DNA of 25,356 nucleotides from Treponemataceae bacterium (GCA_024402455.1 JAKSTS010000018.1:1-25356), one strand, 5' to 3'. Positions 1-8,388 are shown, numbered from the stretch's first letter. Notes: a model not told the origin generated them from the sequence alone. Program-made: numbers and translations.

Positions 1-46
1 CGCCGCAAGCAGCGAGATATGTTGTTCTTAATAAGTGGTTGCAGTC

Positions 47-91
47 GGGTTTAATCCCCTTGTTACGACGCAAACGTCGGGTATTAAACCC
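47..91. repeat. Nested inverted repeat
   Basis: Outer arms at 47-59 (GGGTTTAATCCCC) and 79-91 (GGGTATTAAACCC) pair with one mismatch. Between them an inner stem GACG-CAAA-CGTC occupies 67-78 and extends by one pair on each side. The structure lies beyond the hisF terminator and has no T tract of its own. It may be the edge of a dispersed palindromic element or the end of a neighbouring transcript. The arms are seen directly; any role is unknown. Confidence 0.45.
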
Positions 92-102
92 TCCGCACGA
101 AT

Positions 103-155
103 AAAAAAATGCACCTCCTAAAATTGAACTTTATTTGGCCAACTTTAGGGGTGCA
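103..155 (-). terminator. Rho-independent terminator of hisH-hisF
   Basis: Arms 110-126 and 140-155 pair over about 15 bp, with one bulged base (116) and one mismatch (123/143), and close a 13-nt loop. Read on the minus strand, the stem is followed directly by a run of seven T (complement of 103-109). It lies 25 bp beyond the hisF stop codon, so it most likely ends the hisH-hisF transcript. Confidence 0.8.
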
Positions 156-180
156 CTGCAAGACAAACAGCTTTTTGTTT

Positions 181-963
181 CTAATTAATTTCTGTATAAA
201 GACGGCGCACAGGAATGTTCTGAGCATCAAGGTCTTTCTTAATTCCTTCAATTGTATAATCTCCAGAATGAACCATTGATGCAATCAAAGCTGCATCAGC
301 TTTGCCTTTTGTAAGCACATCAGCAAGATGAGCCGTCGTTCCACCACCACCAGAAGCCACAACAGGAACACTTACAGCATCAGCAATCATTTTTGTAAGA
401 GTAAGTTCATAACCGGCTCTTGTTCCGTCTGCATCCATAGAGTTAAGAACAATTTCGCCCGCACCAAGTTCCACTGCATGAACAGCCCATTCTCTTGCAT
501 CAAGATCCGTTTTTACACGGCCTCCGTTAATATAAACACGATAACCACTTGGACAAGCCGGATCTTTTTTTGCATCCATGCCAAGCACAATGCACTGGTT
601 GCCAAAAACACGGGCACCTTCTGTAATCAAAGACGGATTTTTTACAGCCTGTGAATTCAAACTGATTTTCTCAGCTCCGGCAAGAATTGTTGATCTGATA
701 TCATCAAGCGAACCGATGCCACCACCAACACAAAATGGAATAAAAACCTGAGAAGCAACGCGATGAATCAAATCAAGGATTGGACCACGACCACGTGCAG
801 AAGCAATAATGTCATAGAAAACAAGTTCATCAACACCCTGACGATAATACTCGGCTGCCATTTCAACAGGATCACCGACATCAACATTGTTTAAAAACTG
901 CACACCCTTTGTCGTGCGCCCATCTTTTACATCAAGGCAAACAATTATACGCTTTTTTAACAT
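181..963 (-). CDS. hisF: Imidazole glycerol phosphate synthase, cyclase subunit HisF
   Basis: HisF takes ammonia from HisH and converts PRFAR to imidazole glycerol phosphate and AICAR in cytoplasmic histidine synthesis. The 260-residue protein has the usual family length and a (beta/alpha)8 barrel pattern. It opens with RIIVCLDVKDGR, placing the catalytic Asp at residue 11, and has the second catalytic Asp at 130 (VLGMDAKK). The phosphate-binding motifs VGGGI (79-83) and ASGGGG are present, as is NSMDADGT near 174-181. The ATG overlaps the hisH stop by one base (TAATG), so translation is probably coupled. The intact CLDVKDG motif argues against the HisF-like proteins of surface-sugar clusters, which are altered there. 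No other his genes lie in the window. Confidence 0.95.
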   Translation of the reverse strand: MLKKRIIVCLDVKDGRTTKGVQFLNNVDVGDPVEMAAEYYRQGVDELVFYDIIASARGRGPILDLIHRVASQVFIPFCVGGGIGSLDDIRSTILAGAEKISLNSQAVKNPSLITEGARVFGNQCIVLGMDAKKDPACPSGYRVYINGGRVKTDLDAREWAVHAVELGAGEIVLNSMDADGTRAGYELTLTKMIADAVSVPVVASGGGGTTAHLADVLTKGKADAALIASMVHSGDYTIEGIKKDLDAQNIPVRRLYTEIN

Positions 964-1598
964 TAGTCAGCTCCCTGAGCAACACAGAAGTTTTTTAACA
1001 GACGCAAGCCTGGTTCACCAGATTTTTCCGGATGGAACTGGCAGGCTACAATTGAACCATGCCGGATAACAGCTGGAACTTTTATGCCATACTCACAGAA
1101 TGCACGCACATCATTCCAGACAGCAGGTTCAATTACATAAGAATGTACAAAATAAAAAGCTGTTCCATCTGTAATTCCTTTGAAAATCTGCTCTTCCCTG
1201 CAATGAATGTCATTCCAGCCCATATGCGGAATTTTTAAACCATCAGTAGGAATTCCTTCTCTGTCAAAAATATTTTTAAAATGAGTGATTTTTCCGGGAA
1301 CAAGACCCAGGCAATCAGTGTCCCCTTCTTCAGAATGTTCAAAAATAATCTGAGAACCAAGACAGATGCCCATGATAGGAGTCTGTGCCTGTGCATGTTC
1401 TTTTAAAAACATATCAAAACCAGTTGATTTCAGCTGTTTCATTGCATAAGCCGCATCACCAACTCCCGGAAAAATAAGTCTGTCTACATTTTTCAAATCT
1501 TCAGGCTTTTTTCCAAGAATATATGGAATAGCCATTGATTCAAGCGCCATTTCTACGCTTTTAATGTTACCTGCATTGTAATCGATGATACCAATCAT
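963..1598 (-). CDS. hisH: Imidazole glycerol phosphate synthase, glutaminase subunit HisH
   Basis: HisH is a class I glutamine amidotransferase that hydrolyses glutamine and channels ammonia to HisF. The 211-residue product has the normal length. It starts MIGIIDYNAGN, has the oxyanion-region motif PGVGDA (44-49), the nucleophile Cys79 in MGICLGSQ, and the other triad residues His189 and Glu191 in QFHPEKSG. It is the first gene of an apparent two-gene operon with hisF. No strong Shine-Dalgarno precedes the ATG. A TATAAT box on the minus strand (1623-1618) lies just upstream and is shared with the divergent small gene. The identification is secure. Confidence 0.95.
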   Translation of the reverse strand: MIGIIDYNAGNIKSVEMALESMAIPYILGKKPEDLKNVDRLIFPGVGDAAYAMKQLKSTGFDMFLKEHAQAQTPIMGICLGSQIIFEHSEEGDTDCLGLVPGKITHFKNIFDREGIPTDGLKIPHMGWNDIHCREEQIFKGITDGTAFYFVHSYVIEPAVWNDVRAFCEYGIKVPAVIRHGSIVACQFHPEKSGEPGLRLLKNFCVAQGAD

Positions 1599-1617
1599 TG
1601 TGTGTCCATAAAGAAAA

Positions 1618-1625
1618 ATTATAAT
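1618..1625. promoter_or_regulatory. Candidate shared -10 box between hisH and the small membrane-protein gene
   Basis: The octamer ATTATAAT is self-complementary and reads TATAAT on both strands (1620-1625 plus, 1623-1618 minus), in the 45-bp gap between two divergent starts. On the plus strand a weak -35-like TTGTGT begins at 1598, 16 bp away. No good -35 is seen for the minus strand. It fits a shared divergent promoter, but an 8-bp match in AT-rich DNA is weak evidence. Confidence 0.35.
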
Positions 1626-1643
1626 TTATCCGATAATTATGAT

Positions 1644-1877
1644 ATGAATTTTACTGAAGTTCAAGACGTAATACAGGGTGTTTTCACAGATTTTCGCGTT
1701 ATTTTATGCACTATTTTTGTAATAGCATATCTTGATTTGATTGCTTATATCGTAAACTATCAAAAAAAGCCAAAGAAAGTAACCAAAAAGAAGAGTAAAC
1801 CTGTTGTACAGCCAGCTGAAAAAACTGAAAATACAGAAACTCCGGCAGAAGCACCTGCAGAAGAAGAAGCAGAATAA
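1644..1877 (+). CDS. Small single-pass membrane protein, function unknown
   Basis: The 77-residue product begins MNFTEVQDVIQG. It has one hydrophobic segment (about residues 13-37, including VILCTIFVIAYLDLIAYIV), then a Lys-rich stretch (KKPKKVTKKKSK) and an acidic, Ala/Pro/Glu-rich tail. This predicts one membrane span with a charged, disordered tail; the positive-inside rule puts the Lys-rich side in the cytoplasm. A GTG at 1602 would add 14 residues and start almost at the hisH start; I prefer the ATG. No clear Shine-Dalgarno is seen. I do not recognise a named family. Downstream is a T run (1899-1906) without a convincing hairpin. Confidence 0.65.
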   Translation: MNFTEVQDVIQGVFTDFRVILCTIFVIAYLDLIAYIVNYQKKPKKVTKKKSKPVVQPAEKTENTETPAEAPAEEEAE

Positions 1878-2097
1878 AAACCTTCATGGGTCTTGGCATT
1901 TTTTTTATTTTGAACTAAAAATAAGCTAACCTTTATAAGAAAACCAGAGAATACATCTATAATGTTCTCAATAAAAGCACTAATATTTAATTTATATGTA
2001 TTTATCCAAATTTTGAATATTATCTGAACAACAAGAAATATTTTTTTTTGTGATTATTATACCAACCCTAAATTGAAACAATAAGGACAAACCTTTT

Positions 2098-3246
2098 ATG
2101 AAAATACTTTACGACAGTCAGATTTTTGATATGCAAAAGACTGGAGGAGTTTCCCGATATTTCGTCGAAATAATCTCAAGATTAAAAAAATTTGACATTA
2201 ATTATGAACTGCCATTAACTTATTCAAAAAATATTTATCTGAAAGAAGAACCTTTGACAGAATTGAATAATTCTGAATTAAAATATTTATATGAAAATTT
2301 TCTACCGTCGATGCAGTTTCGAGGCAAAAGAAAACTTTGGAGTTTACGAAATAAAGTTTTCCACAAAGATTTTATGACAAATCGCCAAAGAACTATACAA
2401 GCCCTCAAGCAACAAGATTTTGATATATTTCACACAACTTATTATGATCCATATTTTCTAGATTATATCGGGGAAAAGCCTTTCGTTTTAACAATTTATG
2501 ATATGATTCATGAAAAATTTCCAGAAATGCTTTTGGATATTAACACTATAAGAAACAAACAACTTCTTGCAGAAAAAGCAAGTAAAATTATCGCTATTTC
2601 AGAGAATACAAAACAAGATATTATTGACATCATGAAAATTCCAGAAAATAAAATTGATGTCGTATATCTTGGAGATTCAATTCTTGAAAAAAATCAGCAG
2701 GAAAAAAATCAATTCGGAAAATATTTTCTTTTTACAGGAAACAGAAATGATTATAAAAACTTTTATTTTATGCTGCTTTCTTTATCAGACTTTTTAAAAA
2801 CAAATTCTGACGTAAAAATTGTCTGTACAGGTTCAAACTTTACAGACTGGGAATCAGAATTAATAAAAGAACTTGGTCTATCCACTCAAGTAATTCATCA
2901 CTTTTTCAAAGATAATAATGAAATGTATTGGCTGTACCATAATGCAATTGCTTTTATTTTTCCTTCTTATTACGAAGGATTCGGTATCCCAATTTTAGAA
3001 GCATTTTCTGCTGAATGTCCTGCCATTCTGGCAGACGCTTCTTGTTTTAGAGAAGTTGCGGATAATGGAGCCTTATATTTTGACCCTAAAAACAAGCAGC
3101 AATTAACAGCATGTTGTGATAAATTGCTAAAGGATTTATCATTCAGACAAGAGATTATATCAAAAGGAAAAGAGATTCTAAAAAAATTTTCATGGGAAAA
3201 GACAGCAGAAGAAACTATGAAAATTTATAAATCTATTTTGGAGTAA
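2098..3246 (+). CDS. GT4-family (GT-B fold) glycosyltransferase
   Basis: Probable sugar-nucleotide-dependent transferase acting in the cytoplasm on a surface polysaccharide or glycan. The 382-residue protein has a Gly-rich acceptor-domain loop near its start (TGGVSRYF, from residue 15). The C-terminal half has the GT4 donor-site motif Glu293-X7-Glu301 within YYEGFGIPILEAF, followed by the usual PAILAD...EVADNGALYFDP region. Its size and domain order are normal for GT4. An AAGGA sequence about 12 nt before the ATG could be the ribosome-binding site. The next gene starts 3 nt after the stop, so the two are co-transcribed. Donor and acceptor cannot be read from sequence; GDP-linked sugar is a guess from the neighbouring dehydratase. 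The DNA looks more AT-rich than its flanks. Confidence 0.88.
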   Translation: MKILYDSQIFDMQKTGGVSRYFVEIISRLKKFDINYELPLTYSKNIYLKEEPLTELNNSELKYLYENFLPSMQFRGKRKLWSLRNKVFHKDFMTNRQRTIQALKQQDFDIFHTTYYDPYFLDYIGEKPFVLTIYDMIHEKFPEMLLDINTIRNKQLLAEKASKIIAISENTKQDIIDIMKIPENKIDVVYLGDSILEKNQQEKNQFGKYFLFTGNRNDYKNFYFMLLSLSDFLKTNSDVKIVCTGSNFTDWESELIKELGLSTQVIHHFFKDNNEMYWLYHNAIAFIFPSYYEGFGIPILEAFSAECPAILADASCFREVADNGALYFDPKNKQQLTACCDKLLKDLSFRQEIISKGKEILKKFSWEKTAEETMKIYKSILE

Positions 3247-3249
3247 ATT

Positions 3250-4206
3250 GTGAAGAAAGCCCTAATTACAGGAATAAATGGCCAAGATGGTTCATATCTG
3301 GCAGAATTATTATTGTCAAAAGGTTATGAAGTCTACGGAGTCGTAAGAAGGGCAAGTATTGAAAATTCCCAAAAGATGGAAAATATTGCCCATCTTCTTA
3401 ATCGAATAAAAATTGTAACATGCCAGCTTGATAACAGCCTTTCTGTTTATAAGCTATTTAATGAAATAAAACCAGATGAATGCTACCATTTAGCAGCATC
3501 AAGTTTCGTAAGCTTTTCTGTTGAAGATGATTTATCGATAATGATGAATAATTTTACAACTACACATAATATACTTTTAAGCGTTTTGGAAATATGTCCA
3601 TCTTGCCACATTTACTTTGCAGGCTCAAGTGAAATATTTGGAAACGCAACAGAATATCCACAATCAGAAAAAACAACATACAATCCACGTTCTGTATATG
3701 GAATATCAAAATTATCAAGCCATTCACTTATAAAAAACTACAGAGAACGTTTTAACCTTTTTGCCTGTACAGGTTTTACATATAATCATGAATCACCAAG
3801 ACGAGGAAGGACATTTGTAACAAGAAAAGTAACATCTGCGGTTGCAGATATTGTTCATGGCAAACAAGATTTTATTGAACTTGGAAATATCCAGGCAAAA
3901 CGTGACTGGGGATATGCTCCTGAATATGTACAGGCAATGTACCTTATGCTGCAGAATAAAGTTCCAAAAGATTATGTTATTTCAACAGGAATTTTACACA
4001 CTGTAGAAGATTTATTAAAAATTGCGTTTAATGTTGTCGACTTAGATTATCACAAATATTTAAAAATCAATGAATCTTTTATCCGTCCCGGCGAAGAAAT
4101 TCCTTTAGTCGGAGATTCTTCGTTAATCTACAAAGACCTCGGATGGAAAGCTAAAAAGCCATTTAAAGAAATCATAGAGGAAATGGTTAGCTGTGATCTA
4201 AAATAA
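3250..4206 (+). CDS. gmd: GDP-mannose 4,6-dehydratase-like SDR enzyme
   Basis: Members of this extended SDR family convert GDP-mannose to GDP-4-keto-6-deoxymannose, the precursor of fucose, rhamnose or perosamine nucleotides. The nucleotide-binding motif GINGQDGSY lies at residues 8-16. Catalytic residues appear as Ser126/Ser127-Glu128 (GSSEIFG) and Tyr150-X3-Lys154. The Gmd signatures YNHESPRRG (178-186), FVTRKVT and KRDWGYAPEYV are present. At 318 residues it is shorter than the common 340-370, but the C-terminal RPGEE...GDSS...LGW block is kept. It starts with GTG, 3 nt after the glycosyltransferase. No reductase or epimerase partner is in the window, so the final sugar is unknown; another GDP-hexose dehydratase activity is possible. 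Confidence 0.85.
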   Translation: MKKALITGINGQDGSYLAELLLSKGYEVYGVVRRASIENSQKMENIAHLLNRIKIVTCQLDNSLSVYKLFNEIKPDECYHLAASSFVSFSVEDDLSIMMNNFTTTHNILLSVLEICPSCHIYFAGSSEIFGNATEYPQSEKTTYNPRSVYGISKLSSHSLIKNYRERFNLFACTGFTYNHESPRRGRTFVTRKVTSAVADIVHGKQDFIELGNIQAKRDWGYAPEYVQAMYLMLQNKVPKDYVISTGILHTVEDLLKIAFNVVDLDYHKYLKINESFIRPGEEIPLVGDSSLIYKDLGWKAKKPFKEIIEEMVSCDLK

Positions 4207-4241
4207 AAAAGACCGCTAGAAATTATTTTTAGCGGTCTTTT
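4207..4241. terminator. Bidirectional terminator between gmd and the OmpA-domain gene
   Basis: Perfect 12-bp arms AAAAGACCGCTA (4207-4218) and TAGCGGTCTTTT (4230-4241) enclose an 11-nt loop. The structure starts directly after the gmd stop and ends 30 bp before the stop of the convergent gene. T-rich sequence follows on both strands and is strongest on the minus strand, so it probably ends both transcripts. Confidence 0.9.
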
Positions 4242-4270
4242 GATAATTTTCTGCCAAAGCAAAAACGTCT

Positions 4271-5500
4271 TTATTGATTCAAAATTGTTATTTCTACACG
4301 TCTGTTTCTTGCACGACCTGCTTCTGTTCTGTTTTCTGCAATCGGCTGTTCTGCACCAAAACCTTTTGAGAAAATGTGATATGCATCTTTTACGCCAAGC
4401 TCAACTAAATATGCAGCAACAGCCTGTGCTCGTTCTTCAGACAGCTGCTGTCTTGATTCAGCAGAACCAGCAAGTGCCGTGTGTCCGGAAACAAGCAAAT
4501 CGTTGTCAGGATATGCTTCAAGAATTTTTGCAATTTTTTCAAGCTTGCGCTTTTCGCTTTCCTGAAGGACAGCTGAATCGGCTTTAAACTGAATGTTTTC
4601 GATACTGATTGTAATTCCTTTTTCTGTTGCAGAAACCTGTGTATTATCAATGCCAAGGTCTTTCAATTTGTTTTCAACTTCTGTAACAACAATTTCTGGT
4701 TTCATGCGTACCAAATCTGCAACTTCTGCATGCGCTGTTCCCTCAAAAACAGCAGTTATTCCGCTTATGGTTTCAATTACGATACGGAATTCTTCATCAT
4801 AAAATTCAATTGCACCGTTTTCAGCATTCCAATATATAGTCTGATTAGAAAATCCCATCGTGTTATATGGATAATCAAGTGACACATCAACAGGACGCTG
4901 TTTATTCACAAAATTCATTGTATATTTAGCAAGAATTTTATGAAGCACTTTGCCATTAACCTTTTCTGGACCAACATAAGTATATTTAACGTTAAAAGGA
5001 ACTTTAAAAGGCGTTTCAAGATCAAAACCACGTCTCAAATCATGGGCTTCTTCTCCATCGGCTGTCCATGTATCACCAGGCTGCAAGTCTTTATCTGGAA
5101 AAATCGGAACATCTCTTACAACCGGCATGAAATATTCATCACCAATCTCATATTTACCAAATTTATTTCGTTTAAAAACACTGTGATACTCTTCACCCCA
5201 TGAAAAAACCGGTATACCGGATCTGTCAGAAGATGATTCAGACGTCATAAAAACGGCTTCATGGTTTGCCCACTCATCGTCGACAGAAGAAACTTTTACA
5301 GAAATACGGTTGATAATTTCAGCATGATGGCTGAAAAGTCCGTTAAAATATACATTTTCATGAACAGATGAAAGAACCCTGTAATTGTCGCCTTCTCCAT
5401 ATTTGAAAGTAAATTTTTCTGCTGAAAGCAACATGACTGCAGCAAACATAAATAAAAATGTACAAGCTGTTTTTTTTGCTCTTCTAAATACGTTTTTCAT
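4271..5500 (-). CDS. Exported protein with C-terminal OmpA/MotB-like domain
   Basis: The 409-residue product has a signal peptide (basic start, hydrophobic core, likely cleavage at LLSA|EKF near residue 27), a long middle region, and an OmpA-like domain from about residue 296 to the end (IQFKADSAVL...ARNRRVEITI). Such domains usually bind peptidoglycan in the periplasm. Here the position that normally holds Asp in GHTD reads GHTA (about residue 342), while the Arg of NRRVEI is kept, so canonical binding may be lost. The architecture recalls T. pallidum Tp0624. I chose the ATG at 5500 because an ideal AGGAG (5506-5510) precedes it and the signal peptide starts there; an upstream in-frame ATG at 5572 would add 24 residues. 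Confidence 0.85.
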   Translation of the reverse strand: MKNVFRRAKKTACTFLFMFAAVMLLSAEKFTFKYGEGDNYRVLSSVHENVYFNGLFSHHAEIINRISVKVSSVDDEWANHEAVFMTSESSSDRSGIPVFSWGEEYHSVFKRNKFGKYEIGDEYFMPVVRDVPIFPDKDLQPGDTWTADGEEAHDLRRGFDLETPFKVPFNVKYTYVGPEKVNGKVLHKILAKYTMNFVNKQRPVDVSLDYPYNTMGFSNQTIYWNAENGAIEFYDEEFRIVIETISGITAVFEGTAHAEVADLVRMKPEIVVTEVENKLKDLGIDNTQVSATEKGITISIENIQFKADSAVLQESEKRKLEKIAKILEAYPDNDLLVSGHTALAGSAESRQQLSEERAQAVAAYLVELGVKDAYHIFSKGFGAEQPIAENRTEAGRARNRRVEITILNQ

Positions 5501-5758
5501 AAAAACTCCTGTAAAGCACCGCACCGGTACAAGCCGGAATGGCGAAAATTTAAAACTTGAGAATGCACGCATAAACTACATGCGCAAAGCACCTGCTCAT
5601 TGTTCTAAAAAAAATCACAGCCGAATATCGCATTTTATAGCCACAAAATAAAAAAATGAAATATTCTGCACGAATCATACTCTCGCTTTTTATCGGAAGA
5701 AAACCAAAGCCAGTTAAGAAAGCTTGTTTGCCAACCCAAAAAGCGGTAAGCTGAACAT

Positions 5759-6244
5759 ATGAATGTTGAAAATGTAACAAACACAGCATTAAACAATTTT
5801 AATGCGCTTTTGGCTACAACAAAAATTGGAATTTTTTTCATTGCTTTTGCAATTTTGCTTTTTTTGATATTGATGCTTTATTTTTGTTTTTATATTGGCA
5901 AAAAAATTGGAACGCTTGAAGCACAGAAAAGACAGGAAGCTTTAATCGATGAAGCAAGAAATGACGCCATTAAACGTTCTCGCTCTGTTTTGAACGGTCA
6001 GCTTATAGAACAACTTGCACCTTTTCTGCCAGATTTTCCATGTAATCCGTCAGACTGCCGTTTTTTAGGCAAACCAATTGATTTTGTTGCATTTTCCGGG
6101 CTTGAAGACCACAACAGTGTAGAAGAAATTCTTTTTATTGAAGTAAAATCAAATAATTCACAAATTTCCGCAAGAGAACGTTCGTTAAAAGAAGCTGTTC
6201 AAAAAAAGAAAATTCGCTGGATTGAATACCGGATAAAAAATTAG
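5759..6244 (+). CDS. Membrane-anchored endonuclease related to Holliday junction resolvases
   Basis: The 161-residue protein has an N-terminal transmembrane helix (about 22-47), a charged, probably helical linker (48-75), then a domain like the endonuclease family related to archaeal Holliday junction resolvases (Endonuc_Holl type). Visible motifs are RSRSVLNGQLIEQLAPFLPDF (Glu84), then CRFLGKPIDFVAF (Asp108) and ILFIEVKS (Glu128, Lys130). Together these form a PD-(D/E)XK active site. The remaining block, RERSLKEAVQ, matches the family's usual end. The domain should face the cytoplasm. Its substrate and role are unknown; branched-DNA cleavage is inferred from the family only. No strong Shine-Dalgarno is seen. 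It diverges from the OmpA-domain gene and ends at a strong terminator. Confidence 0.82.
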   Translation: MNVENVTNTALNNFNALLATTKIGIFFIAFAILLFLILMLYFCFYIGKKIGTLEAQKRQEALIDEARNDAIKRSRSVLNGQLIEQLAPFLPDFPCNPSDCRFLGKPIDFVAFSGLEDHNSVEEILFIEVKSNNSQISARERSLKEAVQKKKIRWIEYRIKN

Positions 6245-6264
6245 GCACAGCGCATTTTAAACAA

Positions 6265-6303
6265 AAAAGCGGAACAATTTTAAAACTGCTCCGCTTTTAT
6301 TTA
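6265..6303. terminator. Bidirectional terminator after the nuclease gene
   Basis: Arms AAAAGCGGA (6265-6273) and TCCGCTTTT (6290-6298) pair perfectly, and the stem extends inward with mismatches. T-rich sequence follows on the plus strand (to 6303) and a run of six T on the minus strand. It lies between two convergent genes and probably serves both. Confidence 0.8.
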
Positions 6304-6347
6304 ACAAGAATTCTGAAGAATTTCAGACACCCACAATGTTCAGTGTT

Positions 6348-7235
6348 TTATTTTCTTGAACCAAAAACCTTGCGGATAATTTCAGATGAATATTCAAGTG
6401 GATTATCTCGAATTTCAGCTTCTTCATCTGCAATTTTTAAGAAAACTGCATCAAGTGCTTTTGTAGTTGCATATTCAGCAAGATCAATATCAATTTCTTT
6501 TATAGCTTCTTTGCCAAAAACAGAAGTTACCTTATTTGCAGAATTTCCAGCTTTGTTATATGTAGAAATAAGTTTATCCCATGCTTCAGTTGCAGACATA
6601 TTGCCGACAAGTTTCTGGTCTAGCGCAGCAGAAACTTTTGGTTTATAAAGCGAAACAAGCTGGTCATAAGTCTTTTTCTTAAGATATTCTGTTGCAGCAT
6701 TGTCTTTGCCTGTAACAATTGCTACACCATCGCCGACTGTCATTCCTGTAATTGCTTCAACGAAAACAGGAACAATTTCTGCTGCACAAGATTCTGCCGT
6801 TCTGTTCAAACGTAAAATTACATTTTCAATGTTCTTTTTTCCGTTTGGCAGTTTTGAAACAGTTGCAACAAGCTTTTCTGTTTCTTCCGGCAAATCAATG
6901 TAATAAAGAGGATTTTTGTAATAAGCATCTTCTTTTGAAAGCAGTGACGAAGCAGTTTTTGCACCTTCATTTAAAGCTGCTTTTAGCGCCTGAACTGCAT
7001 CATCGTTAGAAAATCCATATCGCAAAACAGTTGCATCATTTGACGCTGTTGAACTTGCCGTATTTGAAGACGATGCAGTTGATTTAGATGACTTTGAAGC
7101 TTCTGTTGAAGAAGATTCTGTACCAAGTTTCCGTTTAATCTCTTTTAGAGAAGTGTCTTGTGCACCTGTTGCAAACAAAAAGCCACAGCCTGCACAAAAA
7201 AACAGCATTGCTGTAAAAATTTTAAAGTGTTTCAT
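6348..7235 (-). CDS. Exported DUF4197 protein
   Basis: The 295-residue product has a signal peptide (hydrophobic core within residues 5-22; likely cleavage after LFA near 23). A Cys in FFCAGC could instead be read as a poor lipobox. A Ser/Thr-rich linker (about 40-66) follows. From about residue 72 to the end it matches the DUF4197 family as I know it: ALKAALNEGAKTA, YYKNPLYYIDLP, LNRTAESCA, DGVAIVTGKDNAAT, LDLAEYATTKALDAVF-like text and a final KVFG. Function is unknown in the family. There is no Shine-Dalgarno; a TATCAT box ends 7 nt before the ATG, raising the possibility of a leaderless transcript. It stands alone, convergent with the nuclease gene. Confidence 0.85.
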   Translation of the reverse strand: MKHFKIFTAMLFFCAGCGFLFATGAQDTSLKEIKRKLGTESSSTEASKSSKSTASSSNTASSTASNDATVLRYGFSNDDAVQALKAALNEGAKTASSLLSKEDAYYKNPLYYIDLPEETEKLVATVSKLPNGKKNIENVILRLNRTAESCAAEIVPVFVEAITGMTVGDGVAIVTGKDNAATEYLKKKTYDQLVSLYKPKVSAALDQKLVGNMSATEAWDKLISTYNKAGNSANKVTSVFGKEAIKEIDIDLAEYATTKALDAVFLKIADEEAEIRDNPLEYSSEIIRKVFGSRK

Positions 7236-7478
7236 GGATAAAATGATAGCGCATTTTTTCTGTAAAATAAAGCATATTTTTCATCATAGAAGTATCTTTG
7301 TAAAATATAAGACTTTATCTTTTTTAATTTATGTTTTATGCTTAATTGCCGATGTATAAAGAGTATCTCTAGAAAACTATCAGCGGTAACTTTGGAAGCG
7401 CAAATTTTATTTTAAAAATAATCCAAATACTGTTTTTGAGATTCACTTTATTAGATTTTTTGAAAAAGGCCGGAATGC

Positions 7479-8213
7479 ATGAAAAAAAAGATTTTTTTCT
7501 TTCTATTGTTTGTTATCTCATTCAATGTTTTTGCAGCCGATAAAAGCATAAAACCAACAACACAAAAAGACATTGCAGATTATGCACTGTCTAAAATAAT
7601 TGACGATATTGAACAGCCTTGTGCACCATATGTACGAGACGGCTATCTTATTTTTACGGCCGACAAATCTGCACGTTTTGTAGGCATTGCCTTCGATTAC
7701 GAAAATTTCCGCATAATTCATCCATTCAAGAGACTTTCGCATTACGAAACAGACGACGGCAAGCCAGTTGATTCTGTTCTTTTCTATATAACTGCATATC
7801 CAAAAAACCTTGAAAAAGTTTCTTATAAGCTTGTAATTGACGGTTTGTGGACAACAGACACGTTGAATAAAGAACGATATTTTGACAAATCAACAAATTC
7901 AATGCTTTCAATTATTGAAGTTGAAAAACTGGCACCAGTTACAGAAAAACAGGACAACGGTTATGTACGTTTTGTATATTATGGCGAAAGCGGTCAAAAA
8001 ATCAGACTCGGCGGAACTTTTAACAACTGGGATTCATATATGTATGAACTCGCAGAAGTTTCACCTGGAATTTATGAAATAGACCTGCCTCTTCCACCTG
8101 GAACTTATTATTACAATTTTTATAATGGAATAAATGCACTGATTGACGTGAAAAATTCTGACAGGGTTTATACAGTTGACGGAAGAGTTGCATCTTTATT
8201 AAAAGTTGAATAA
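7479..8213 (+). CDS. Secreted protein with CBM48/AMPK-beta-like domain
   Basis: The 244-residue product has a clear signal peptide (MKKK then a Phe/Leu/Val core, cleavage near FA|AD at 20). The middle part (about 30-150) has no family I recognise. The C-terminal ~75 residues (about 163-236) look like an early-set domain of the AMPK-beta/CBM48 type: VRFVYYGESGQKIRLGG, then TFNNWDSYMYEL, then PGIYEIDLPLPPGTYYYNFY. Such domains bind glycogen-like glucans or act as structural modules. Periplasmic location is inferred. No catalytic domain is visible, so an enzyme is unlikely. An AAGG (about 12 nt upstream) could be the ribosome-binding site. The gene appears monocistronic. Confidence 0.75.
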   Translation: MKKKIFFFLLFVISFNVFAADKSIKPTTQKDIADYALSKIIDDIEQPCAPYVRDGYLIFTADKSARFVGIAFDYENFRIIHPFKRLSHYETDDGKPVDSVLFYITAYPKNLEKVSYKLVIDGLWTTDTLNKERYFDKSTNSMLSIIEVEKLAPVTEKQDNGYVRFVYYGESGQKIRLGGTFNNWDSYMYELAEVSPGIYEIDLPLPPGTYYYNFYNGINALIDVKNSDRVYTVDGRVASLLKVE

Positions 8214-8388
8214 AACCACAATTGCATTCAAAACTGCAAATTCTGTATAAAAATCTTAATGCTCTGCATCAGCATGATTTTGTGCGTTTCAGATGTTTTT
8301 CATATAATCAGTCGGTTGATTTAATTCTGCTGAAAATATATGAAAAACAACATTTAACACAGTCCGCTTTCGCAAACTAGTAAAACTT

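Noticed and set aside
181..1598. HisH-HisF as a surface-sugar amidation pair (as in LPS clusters) next to glycosyltransferase genes
   Set aside because: HisF keeps the catalytic CLDVKDG and MDAKK motifs that the surface-sugar variants alter, and the pair has its own terminator and opposite strand.
1878..1910. Terminator after the small membrane-protein gene
   Set aside because: There is a run of eight T, but only a 4-bp stem can be drawn and it is not next to the T run.
5656..5754. Possible 32-residue ORF just before the nuclease gene
   Set aside because: No ribosome-binding site, no signal or motif, and it ends 5 bp before the nuclease start; likely chance.
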